From an uncultured Verrucomicrobiota bacterium (GTDB lineage Bacteria; Verrucomicrobiota; Kiritimatiellia; RFP12; UBA3636), in NCBI GenBank assembly GCA_946612175.1, contig CAMOEO010000129.1:1-8050 (forward strand): a stretch of 8,050 nucleotides of DNA, read 5' to 3'. Position 1 is the first letter of the stretch. Each line of letters starts with the position of its first letter. Both the position numbers and the translations under genes were made by a program. Positions 1 to 6,281 of the stretch are shown in pieces. Under the pieces are notes generated by a model. The model ran no database searches, was not told where the DNA came from, and saw only the letters and a list, made by a program, of their open reading frames with translations.

Positions 1-138
1 CGTTCACATGTCGTCCATCGAGAGGCCGCCCCAGGCGATTTCATGCGACTTGAGGAGCGAGACGTGCCGTGCCACGCCGCCGCTTCGGCCGCACGATGCG
101 CGCGTGGCGCGGCAAGTAGGGCTCCGATTCCCGACGGG
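1..138. other. left-edge region without a convincing gene
   Basis: This stretch lies downstream of the hydrolase gene that ends at 139. No reading frame here shows a recognisable family. On the minus strand, in the same frame as the hydrolase and after its stop codon, a 23-codon frame (75 down to 4, GTG start, TGA stop) ends in 'HEIAWGGLSMDDM'. That end reads more like protein than its surroundings, but I cannot assign it. The main structure visible is an inverted repeat at 66-113, listed separately. No T-rich terminator tail is seen on either strand. Confidence 0.4.
66..113. repeat. 12-bp inverted repeat with nested small hairpin
   Basis: The left arm (66-77, gccgtgccacgc) and right arm (102-113, gcgtggcgcggc) are reverse complements at 11 of 12 positions. 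The one mismatch (70 against 109) becomes a U-G wobble in plus-strand RNA but a C-A mismatch in minus-strand RNA, so the fold is better on the plus strand. The 24-nt loop contains a nested 4-bp hairpin (79-82 with 86-89). It lies just after the hydrolase stop codon, where a terminator or 3'-end stabiliser would be expected, but no U-tract follows. It could also be chance in GC-rich DNA. Confidence 0.4.
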
Positions 139-1332
139 TTACTCGGTGCGGAAGGTGCGCGAGTCGACGACGCGCATGGCCTCGTCGCGGGCGTCGAGCA
201 GGTCGAGGCGGAAGGTCTCGCCGCCGGGCGGCACGGTGACGACGGCGTGGCAGCCCGTGCGGCAGGCGTCGGGCACGAAGCGCCACCACGGGCGCTCGCC
301 GGCCTCCGTGACGGGGAGGACCGTCGGCACCAGGAGCGGCTGCGCGTCGTCCGGCGCGCCCGGAACGAGCAGCGACTCGGCCGTGTCCTCGGTGAGGTGC
401 AGCCGGTCCCAGACGCAGGCGACCCAGACGCGCGGCCGGAGCGCCGCGGCGAGCGCGCGGCCGACGGAGTGGTGGCCGTGGTGGTCGATCTTCGCGACGT
501 CGCAGCGTTCGATGCAGCCGGCCAGCTCGTCCTCGACGGAGATCCGCCGCCCGTCGGGCCCGGGGATCGTGTCGGAGAAGTCGCCGCCCGCGAAGAGCCG
601 GAACGCGCCATAGGAGAAGACCATCCCGAGACTCATTCCGTTCTCGTTGAGCGCGGCGGGTCGGTCGCGGGCGATGAAGTCGGCGTAGAGGTCGCGCACG
701 GAGCCGTCCGGCAGCGCCAGCCGTCCGTTGGCGAACGCGTTGCGGACGGAGAAACCGGGCGCGCCACCGCGCTCGGCGGAGAACTGGTCCGTCGCGCCGA
801 GCCGGAAGGGTTCGGGGACGAGCCCGTCGCGGCGCCGCAGCGCCTCCCAGGTGGAGCGGACGATGCCGACCTCCTCCGCGCACGCGCTCGGCATCGGATC
901 GTCGTAGTCCGGCCAGCCGCGGTCCGTCGCGCGGCGGAACCGGAGCGTCTCGGCCGCGAGGGCGAACCCGCAGCGGGGGCAGCCCTCGAGGCGGTCCGGC
1001 TCGTCCGGGAACCACGGGAACTTCTGCCACGAGGGCGTCCCGACGTGGTCGGAGTGGAAGTGGGAGACGACGGCCCAGTCGACTTCGGCGCCGTTGGGGT
1101 TCGCGCGGCGGACGTAGCGGGCCACCCATTCGCCGGCGAGCCGCTCGGGCCCGGGCAGGGCGGGGACGGCGAACTTTCCGCGCGTGATCGACGCCTGGTC
1201 GCCGCAGTCGAGCAGCATTGTCGTGGAGTCGGGGAACACGAAGAACACCGACTCCGCGACGCCGGTGTGGATGAAGTGCGCCTGGAATTCGCCGGGGCTC
1301 CACCCGCGCCAGACTCTGTCGTTCTCGTTCAT
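139..1332 (-). CDS. metallo-beta-lactamase-fold hydrolase (ComEC-tail-like family)
   Basis: The 397-residue protein has the metallo-beta-lactamase fold signature. H91-F-H-S-D-H96 is the HxHxDH di-metal motif. 'GGDFSD' at about 249-254 supplies the bridging-type Asp, and 'KIDHHGHHS' at about 281-289 resembles the 'PHHGS' motif of ComEC/Rec2-type MBL domains. 'DRGWPDYDDP' (137-146) lies in the middle, as I recall for stand-alone hydrolases of this type. A 'CPRC' pair (118-121) sits just before it. No signal peptide or membrane segment is visible, so it is probably cytoplasmic. The substrate is unknown; relatives are mostly uncharacterised hydrolases. The ATG at 1332 was chosen because the homologous-looking sequence begins there and a promoter lies immediately upstream; the open frame further upstream is GC-rich shadow. 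It is transcribed divergently from the secreted GH5-CE7 gene and has no Shine-Dalgarno sequence. Confidence 0.88.
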   Translation of the reverse strand: MNENDRVWRGWSPGEFQAHFIHTGVAESVFFVFPDSTTMLLDCGDQASITRGKFAVPALPGPERLAGEWVARYVRRANPNGAEVDWAVVSHFHSDHVGTPSWQKFPWFPDEPDRLEGCPRCGFALAAETLRFRRATDRGWPDYDDPMPSACAEEVGIVRSTWEALRRRDGLVPEPFRLGATDQFSAERGGAPGFSVRNAFANGRLALPDGSVRDLYADFIARDRPAALNENGMSLGMVFSYGAFRLFAGGDFSDTIPGPDGRRISVEDELAGCIERCDVAKIDHHGHHSVGRALAAALRPRVWVACVWDRLHLTEDTAESLLVPGAPDDAQPLLVPTVLPVTEAGERPWWRFVPDACRTGCHAVVTVPPGGETFRLDLLDARDEAMRVVDSRTFRTE

Positions 1333-1339
1333 GCGGCGG

Positions 1340-1368
1340 AGTCTACCACAGCCTCTTCGCGTGGACAA
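1340..1368 (-). promoter_or_regulatory. sigma70-like promoter of the MBL hydrolase, leaderless arrangement
   Basis: On the minus strand, TTGTCC (1368-1363) and TAGACT (1345-1340) are separated by exactly 17 bp. Only 7 nt (CCGCCGC) lie between the -10 box and the ATG at 1332, so transcription should begin at or within a base or two of the start codon. There is no room for a ribosome-binding site. The opposite gene's promoter has the same geometry, which strengthens the call. Confidence 0.7.
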
Positions 1369-1422
1369 GGTCGCCTCGCCCCCCGCCGCTTCGCCCGGTC
1401 CCGGACTTCGAGGGCTGCCTGC

Positions 1423-1451
1423 TTGTCTCCCCGCCCCCGGGATGGTAGAAT
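1423..1451 (+). promoter_or_regulatory. sigma70-like promoter of the GH5-CE7 gene, leaderless arrangement
   Basis: TTGTCT (1423-1428, 4 of 6 to TTGACA) and TAGAAT (1446-1451, 5 of 6 to TATAAT) are 17 bp apart. Seven nt (ctgcacc) separate the -10 box from the ATG at 1459, so the predicted transcription start coincides with the start codon. The 54 bp between the two facing -35 boxes (1369-1422) could hold a shared operator, but I see no clear palindrome there. Confidence 0.7.
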
Positions 1452-1458
1452 CTGCACC

Positions 1459-4389
1459 ATGAACCGGTTCCCCCTTCCCCGTTGCCTGTCCGCTTCCCTC
1501 GTCCTTGCGGCGTCCGCCGCCGCATCCGAGCCGCAGGAGGTCCAGACGCCCGAACCGGAGCCTGCGCCGATCCCGGGTCTTGTCTGGCGGCTCCCCGCGA
1601 AATACGCGACGCTCGAAGGCGACCGTCTCGTCGTGGACATCCCGGCGGACGACTACCCGGCCGACGCGATGGCGACCGCGCTCGTCCCCGCAGAGCTGCT
1701 CGAGGGTGCGGAGGGTTTCGCGATGGCCGTGTCCGCGAAGGGCTCGGGACTCGCAAAGCCGACCAAGTCGTATCTCGGCCTCAAGTTCCAGCTGCACTGG
1801 CGGGACCCCGCCACGGGTCGCGAAGCCTGGCCCAATTGCCGCAACGTCGTCGGCGACCTCCCCGAAACGACGCTGCGCAACGAGGCGACGTTCGGCGACG
1901 CCCGCCCCGGCTTCGCCGAGATGGAGCTCGGCCTGCAGGGCCCGAGCGGACGCGTCGAGTTCGACCTCTCCACCCTCCGCGCCGGCCCGGCCCAGGGCGT
2001 TTTCCGCCTCGTCAACCAGGACTTCATCGTCCGCTACCCGAACGAAAACTTGACGCCGCGTAGCGGCGACTTACAGGCGCAAAGCGCCGACTTAATCCCC
2101 GAAGGGCGCCGCCGCGGCGTCATGCTTCCCGGCCGCAATCCGACGGAGGAGGACTTCGAGACGCTCGCGCAGTGGGGCGCGACGCTCGCCCGCTACCAGA
2201 TGATGCGCAACTGGAACGGCGTGGACGACAACCGCGACCTCGACGAGTTCCGGGCCTGGATCGACGGCAAGCTCGACTGCCTGGAGAAGGTCGTGCTGCC
2301 CGCCGCGCGCAAGCACGGGATCCGGATCGTCGTCGACCTGCACGTCACGCCCGGCGGGCGCGGCATGGACCGCGAGATGGCGATGTTCCGCGAGAAGGAG
2401 TACGCCGACGCGTTCGTCGACACCTGGCGCCACATCGCGACGCGCCTCAAGGGCAACGCCGACGCGATCTACGGCTACGACCTCGTGAACGAGCCCGTGC
2501 AGATCGGGCGCGCGCCCTTCGACTACTGGACGCTCCAGCGCCGCGCGGCGGAGGCCGTGCGCGAGATCGACCCCGACACCGCGATCATCGTCGAATCCAA
2601 CGACTGGGACAGCCCCGCCGCGTTCTCCTACCTCTCGCCGCTGCGGATGGACAACGTGATCTACCAGGCCCACTGCTACGGGCCGATGGAGTTCACGCAC
2701 CAGGGCGTCGCCGGGCGTCCGGTCGGTGCCGTCTGGCCCGACCCGTCGAAGGGCTGGGACCGCGACTACCTCCGCCGGGCGCTCGCGCCCGTCCGCGCGT
2801 TCGAAAAGCGCCACGGCGCGAAGATCTACATCGGCGAATTCAGCGCCATCACGTGGGCGCAGGGCGCGGACGCCTATCTGCGCGACTGCATCGCCGTCTT
2901 CGAGGAATACGGGTGGGACTGGAGCTACCATGCCTTCCGCGAATGGGACGGCTGGAGCGTCGAGCATGCGTGCGAAGGCCCCGGCAGGCCCTTCGTCCCC
3001 TCCGCCGACAACCCGCGCCGACGCGCCCTGCTCGACGGCTTCCGCGGCGTCGTCGGCGAACCCGTGAACTGGGACGCGGCGCAGCTCGTCGGGCGCCTCG
3101 TCGGCCGCGACGACCCGTTCTTCGCTCCGGGCGAGGAGATGGTCTTCGAGATCCGGCTCGACGGCGCGAAGGGCGAGATTCCGCCCGGCACCTACTTCGT
3201 CGACTGGGAGCGGCGCGGCGACGACGGGGTCGTCGAGAAGGGCCGCGCCCCGCTGCCGACGGCGGAGGCGCCGCTCGTCCTCCGCACGAAGGGCGACAGG
3301 CCCGGCTTCGTCTGCGTCGAGGCCAACGTCGTCACGGCCGACGGCAGGCGCGTCCCCAAACAACACCGCTGGGAGAAGCGCGTCTTCTTCCAGGGCGGCG
3401 CCGGCGTCGCGCCCGGGGCGCTGCGCGCCGGGACGGAGCCCGCCGACTACGACGCCTTCTGGAAGGCCCAAATGGCGGCGCTCGCCGCGGTGCCCGTCCG
3501 CGCGGAGCTCGCCCCGATGCCGTGCGCCGACGCCGGCGTGCGTCTCTACGCCGTGCGCGTCGACTGCGCCGGCGGCCGCCCCGTGACGGGCTGGCTCACC
3601 GTCCCGGCCGACGCCTCCCCGACGAACCGCTACCCCGCGGAGGTCTCCTACCGCGGCGCCTCGAAGGACGACCAGCCCGCCCCCGCCAAGGGGCCGCACG
3701 ACCGCATCCGCTTCGAGTCCAACGGCCACGGCTTCGACCTCGGGCGCGGCCCGGACTACGTGAAGGCGTTCTTCGATTCCGTTCGCAGGCCCGGCTTCGA
3801 ATACGGCTTCGATCCGGAATCCAACGAACACCGCGAGACGAGCTACTGGCTCGGCATGGCGCTGCGCGCCGTCCGCGCGCTGGAGTGGATCGTCACGCTG
3901 CCCGAATGGGACGGCCGCACGCTCTCGCTCGCCGCCGGCAGCCAGGGCGGGTGGCAGGCGCTGATGGCCGCGGCGCGCTTCCCGCGCGTCACGCGCGTCT
4001 CGACCTCCGTCACCTGGGGCTGCGACTGGACCGGACAGGCCGAGTTCGGGCGCCTGCCCTCCACCTACCGCCCGGCGTGCTGGTTCCCGGACATGGCGTA
4101 TTTCGACGCCGTCTTCGCCGCGCGCCGCGTCGCGTGCCCCGTCGAGATCTCCAAGGCCGGGCTCGGCGACTACGTCTCGCCGCCGTCCTCGCTGGCCGTG
4201 CTCTACAACGAGCTGCGCGGCCCGAAGAAGATCGTCTGGCACCAGGGCTGGACGCACGGCTGGCAGCCCGCCGGCATGTCCTCGTGGACCGTCGACGGCG
4301 GCTACGACGCCGCCCTCTCCGGCGCGTCCGCCGCCGCCCCGACCGCGCACGACGACGGCGCCCTCGCCGCCCCGCACGGCGGCGACTGA
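1459..4389 (+). CDS. secreted two-enzyme protein: GH5 glycosidase fused to CE7 acetyl esterase
   Basis: The 976-residue protein starts with a probable Sec signal peptide (1 to about 23). Residues 40-195 form a beta-rich domain of unknown function, possibly carbohydrate-binding. A GH5 (cellulase-like) barrel covers about 216-530. It has H295 in 'DLHVTPGG', the acid/base E345 in 'LVNEP', H405/Y407 in 'AHCY', and the nucleophile E460 in 'IYIGEF'. Residues 534-655 look like the Ig-type domain that precedes acetyl xylan esterases. The CE7/AXE1 alpha/beta-hydrolase begins near 'DYDAFW' (663). Its probable triad is S828 in 'GSQGG', D904 in 'GLGDYVSPP' and H933 in 'THGW'; the D-to-H distance of 29 equals that recalled for characterised CE7 enzymes. 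The tail is Ala-rich. Predicted role: cleaving a beta-glycan (xylan, glucan or mannan type) and deacetylating it outside the cytoplasm; the exact substrate cannot be read from sequence. The linker at 197-214 is encoded by an unusual repeat element. The gene ends 13 bp from the convergent AraC remnant. Confidence 0.9.
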   Translation: MNRFPLPRCLSASLVLAASAAASEPQEVQTPEPEPAPIPGLVWRLPAKYATLEGDRLVVDIPADDYPADAMATALVPAELLEGAEGFAMAVSAKGSGLAKPTKSYLGLKFQLHWRDPATGREAWPNCRNVVGDLPETTLRNEATFGDARPGFAEMELGLQGPSGRVEFDLSTLRAGPAQGVFRLVNQDFIVRYPNENLTPRSGDLQAQSADLIPEGRRRGVMLPGRNPTEEDFETLAQWGATLARYQMMRNWNGVDDNRDLDEFRAWIDGKLDCLEKVVLPAARKHGIRIVVDLHVTPGGRGMDREMAMFREKEYADAFVDTWRHIATRLKGNADAIYGYDLVNEPVQIGRAPFDYWTLQRRAAEAVREIDPDTAIIVESNDWDSPAAFSYLSPLRMDNVIYQAHCYGPMEFTHQGVAGRPVGAVWPDPSKGWDRDYLRRALAPVRAFEKRHGAKIYIGEFSAITWAQGADAYLRDCIAVFEEYGWDWSYHAFREWDGWSVEHACEGPGRPFVPSADNPRRRALLDGFRGVVGEPVNWDAAQLVGRLVGRDDPFFAPGEEMVFEIRLDGAKGEIPPGTYFVDWERRGDDGVVEKGRAPLPTAEAPLVLRTKGDRPGFVCVEANVVTADGRRVPKQHRWEKRVFFQGGAGVAPGALRAGTEPADYDAFWKAQMAALAAVPVRAELAPMPCADAGVRLYAVRVDCAGGRPVTGWLTVPADASPTNRYPAEVSYRGASKDDQPAPAKGPHDRIRFESNGHGFDLGRGPDYVKAFFDSVRRPGFEYGFDPESNEHRETSYWLGMALRAVRALEWIVTLPEWDGRTLSLAAGSQGGWQALMAAARFPRVTRVSTSVTWGCDWTGQAEFGRLPSTYRPACWFPDMAYFDAVFAARRVACPVEISKAGLGDYVSPPSSLAVLYNELRGPKKIVWHQGWTHGWQPAGMSSWTVDGGYDAALSGASAAAPTAHDDGALAAPHGGD
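2049..2094 (+). repeat. twin-hairpin element inserted in frame in the GH5-CE7 linker
   Basis: Two consecutive 21-bp units start with CTT at 2049 and 2070, and a third CTT at 2091 begins the flank. Each unit holds a triloop hairpin: GCCGC-GTA-GCGGC (2055-2067, extendable to 6 bp with 2054/2068) and GGCGC-AAA-GCGCC (2076-2088). Each hairpin is followed by GACTTA. The units match at 14 of 21 positions. Two of the differences (2056/2066 against 2077/2087) are a compensatory pair that keeps the stem, implying that structure is selected. A unit is seven codons long, so the frame stays open, giving 'NLTPRSGDLQAQSADLIP' (197-214) with TTA leucine codons that look out of place in this GC-rich gene. 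I infer a small repetitive or mobile palindromic element, analogous in behaviour to Rickettsia palindromic elements; no second copy occurs in this window. Confidence 0.6.
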
Positions 4390-4402
4390 CCGCCCGTCCC
4401 AT

Positions 4403-4687
4403 TCAGCGCCCGCCCTGAGCGCGGCGGCGCCAATCGCGCATGGTGCAGCCGTGGCGGGCGCGGAAGAGCTGCTTGAGGTAGCCGTCGCTCTTGAAGCCGC
4501 ACAGCCCGGCGACCGCGCCGATGGGCGTCGTCGTCTCCGAGAGGAGTGCGCGGACGCGGCGCAGCCGCTCGTCGCGCAGCGCGTCGCCGACCGTCCGGCC
4601 TGTGACGTCCTTGAAGTTCCGCTGCAGCAGCCGCGTCGAGGCGAACGCGGCCTTCGCCACGTCGCCGATGCGCAGCTCGCCGCCGCC
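4403..4687 (-). pseudogene. AraC-family regulator remnant (C-terminal DNA-binding domain only)
   Basis: About 94 residues remain, beginning near 'GELRIGDVA' and ending 'CTMRDWRRRAQGGR'. They form the two helix-turn-helix units of an AraC/XylS domain: 'DVAKAAFASTRLLQRNFKD' is the first, and 'IGAVAGLCGFKSDGYLKQLF' with 'RARHGCTMRDW' is the second. The usual N-terminal sensing domain (commonly 150-280 residues) is missing. The frame stays open up to an ATG at 4864, but residues beyond about 4687 are the antisense of a conserved oxidoreductase segment, so that start is not credible. The gene would once have controlled nearby sugar-use genes, possibly the oxidoreductase facing away from it. Whether the DNA-binding domain alone is still made is unknown. 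Confidence 0.75.
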
Positions 4688-5235
4688 GGCGACGCCGACC
4701 TCTGCCGCTTCGCGGGGCTGCCGACCTGGCGGCCGCCGAAGGAGGCGATGCAGGCGCACACGCTCTGCGCGATCCTCGCGGGCGCCGACCGCATCCGCGC
4801 CCGGCATCCGGACTTCTCCTTCGAGGCGCTGATGCGGCCCGAGGCCGGCGCGGGCCTCGCCCACACGTTCGGTTGGGGCGCCGAGATCGTCGGCGCGAAG
4901 GGCTCTCCGTCGTCGCGCTCGCCCCGCACGTCGGGCTGCGCGAGTCCTGCCACGTCGACTCGCTCCACCGCGTGACGGCGGAGGAGCTCCTGGGCGGGCA
5001 CCGCTTCGACGACTGCATCGCGCGCGGCTCCTACCGCGTGGACATCCACGAGGGGGCGGAGAACGTCCTCGCCCCCGGCCGCTGCCTCGACTGCGACCGC
5101 GACGCCTACGGCGCCTGCCGCGTGATGGTCAACTGCAACCAGATGGGCGAGGCGGCCGGCCGCGCCGCCGCCAACGCCCTCGCCCGCGGCCTCCCCGCCG
5201 CGGACGCGGGCCTCCCCCTCGACGCCGTCCTCTGA
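4688..5235 (+). pseudogene. FAD-dependent oxidoreductase remnant (C-terminal part, frameshifted)
   Basis: The fragment resembles the C-terminal part of the FAD_oxidored family (flavoproteins often found among polysaccharide-use genes in PVC bacteria). It opens directly at 'GDADLCRFAGLPT', normally preceded by the FAD-binding N-terminal half, which is absent. It runs to 'GAEIVGAKG', where the frame breaks at about 4901-4905. One missing base would restore 'KGLSVVALAPHVGLRE', which continues in another frame with 'RGSYRVDIH', 'NVLAPGRC' and 'RVMVNCNQMGEAAG' to the TGA at 5233. As I recall the family, about 20-30 residues with a 'PYR' motif should lie between 'VDIH' and 'ENVLAPGRC', so an internal deletion is also likely. 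Total length is 548 nt, one short of a multiple of three. No promoter or start is visible. It could also be a metagenome assembly artefact. Confidence 0.75.
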
Positions 5236-5306
5236 CGGCGGCGAGTTCCTCTGGCGCTACCGCCTCGAGCGTGTCGAGCGAGCGCCCCGTCCGGCGCGAA
5301 CGGGGG

Positions 5307-5347
5307 TGAAACGAAACGGCGCGCGGCCCGGGGAGGGTCGCGCGCCG
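5307..5347 (-). terminator. intrinsic terminator of yebC
   Basis: A 13-bp stem (5317-5329 with 5335-5347, one G-U pair at 5326/5338) closes a 5-nt loop (5330-5334). Read on the minus strand it is followed by GTTTCGTTTC, a U-rich tail. It lies 24 bp after the yebC stop codon (TAG, 5374-5372), the expected place. On the plus strand the downstream sequence is not T-rich, so it serves yebC rather than the oxidoreductase remnant. Confidence 0.8.
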
Positions 5348-5371
5348 CGCGAAGGGAGCGACGGGCGGGGA

Positions 5372-6157
5372 CTACTTGTCCTCGGCCTCGATCTTCTCCA
5401 TGATCTCGTCGGCGATGTCCGCGTTGTGGTAGACGTTCTGGACATCCTCGTTCTCGTCGAGCGCATCGACGAACTTGAGGATCGCCTTGGCCTGCGCCAG
5501 GTCGGACACCTCGACGGTCGTGCCCTCGACGGGGAGGTAGACGATCTCGGAGGAGACGGTGGGAACGCCCTTCTCCTCCAGCGCCGTCTCGACGGCCTGG
5601 TAGTCGGACGGGGCCGTCGTGATCTCGAAGCCGTCCTCGGTCGACTTGATGTCGTCGGCGCCGGCCTCGAGGGCGATCTCCATAAGGAGGTCCTCGGTGA
5701 CGGGCGTCTCGCCCATCTTGGCGTCCGCCGCGACGAGGATCTGCCCCTTGCGCTCGAAGTTGCGGGAGACGGCGCCGCGCGTGGCGAAGTCGGAGCCGTT
5801 GCGCTTGAAGATGTGGCCGACGTCGGCCGCCGCGCGGTTCTTGTTGTCGGTGAGGACGTTCACGATGATGCCCACGCCGCCCTGGGCGTAGCCCTCGTAG
5901 GTGATCTCCTCGAACGCCGCGGCGCCGGCGAGCTCGCCCGTGCCCTTCTTGATCGCGTTCTCGATGTTGTCCTTGGGCATGTTCGCCTTGCGCCCCTTCT
6001 CGACGAGGGTGCGGAGGGCGGGGTTGGTGTTCGGGTCGCCGTTCACCTTGGCGGCGAGCATGATCTCCTTGGCGATGCGGCTGAAGATCTTGCCCTTCTT
6101 CGCGTCGGCCGCGGCCTTGGCGTGCTTGGTCGTGGCCCAGTGGCTGTGTCCACTCAT
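5372..6157 (-). CDS. yebC: YebC/TACO1-family protein
   Basis: The 261-residue protein begins 'MSGHSHWATTKHAKAAADAK', the hallmark N-terminus of the YebC/PmpR family (usual length about 240-250). The body keeps family stretches such as 'FSRIAKEI', 'NMPKDNIENAIKKGTGE', 'YEGYAQGGVGIIV' and 'TDNKNRAAADV'. Family members are cytoplasmic; they were long annotated as transcriptional regulators, and more recent work links them to translation, helping ribosomes through difficult stretches such as polyproline. The ATG at 6157 is fixed by the conserved start and by a ribosome-binding site, GGAGAAG (6169-6163), 5 nt upstream. An upstream in-frame ATG would add 47 non-conserved residues from the leader and is rejected. 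The gene has its own promoter and terminator, so it appears monocistronic. It is not next to ruvC, its partner in many bacteria. Confidence 0.96.
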   Translation of the reverse strand: MSGHSHWATTKHAKAAADAKKGKIFSRIAKEIMLAAKVNGDPNTNPALRTLVEKGRKANMPKDNIENAIKKGTGELAGAAAFEEITYEGYAQGGVGIIVNVLTDNKNRAAADVGHIFKRNGSDFATRGAVSRNFERKGQILVAADAKMGETPVTEDLLMEIALEAGADDIKSTEDGFEITTAPSDYQAVETALEEKGVPTVSSEIVYLPVEGTTVEVSDLAQAKAILKFVDALDENEDVQNVYHNADIADEIMEKIEAEDK

Positions 6158-6252
6158 GTGTGCTTCTCCGGTTTTTGGATGGGATGTTCTTGTCTTGAAA
6201 ACGGGGGGGGTGCCGCCGCAGAGGGGGACGCGCGGCCGCAACTGGGGTGGGG

Positions 6253-6281
6253 AGTATAGCCGAAAAGCCCGTTGCGGGAAA
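6253..6281 (-). promoter_or_regulatory. probable yebC promoter
   Basis: On the minus strand TATACT (6258-6253) is a good -10 box. At 17 bp spacing lies TTTCCC (6281-6276), a weak -35 match; TTGTCT (6286-6281) matches better but its 22-bp spacing is too long. Transcription from here gives a leader of roughly 90 nt before the ATG at 6157, in contrast to the leaderless pair at 1340-1451. The leader contains a run of eight C (6210-6203) and the GGAGAAG ribosome-binding site. Confidence 0.55.

Noticed and set aside
43..1458. In-frame upstream extension of the GH5-CE7 gene
   Set aside because: The open frame is the antisense of the conserved hydrolase gene. A signal peptide and a promoter mark the true start at 1459.
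4688..4864. ATG at 4864 as the start of a 153-residue AraC protein
   Set aside because: The extra 59 residues are the antisense of conserved oxidoreductase sequence, so the open frame is accidental.
2092..5049. 985-codon open frame on the minus strand
   Set aside because: It is antisense to the GH5-CE7 gene and the oxidoreductase remnant, shows no domain, and has the Arg/Ala/Gly-rich composition of GC-rich shadow frames.
5264..5278. CTCGA/TCGAG inverted repeat after the oxidoreductase remnant
   Set aside because: The stem is only 5 bp with no T-rich tail, too weak to call a terminator or operator.
5236..5305. Protein-like frame 'GEFLWRYRLERVERAPRP' between the remnant and the yebC terminator
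   Set aside because: It has no start codon, no recognisable family and is too short to separate from chance.
5306..6259. 317-codon plus-strand frame opposite yebC
   Set aside because: It mirrors the yebC codons in Leu/Val/Gly/Asp-rich sequence and has no recognisable family; yebC is certain.
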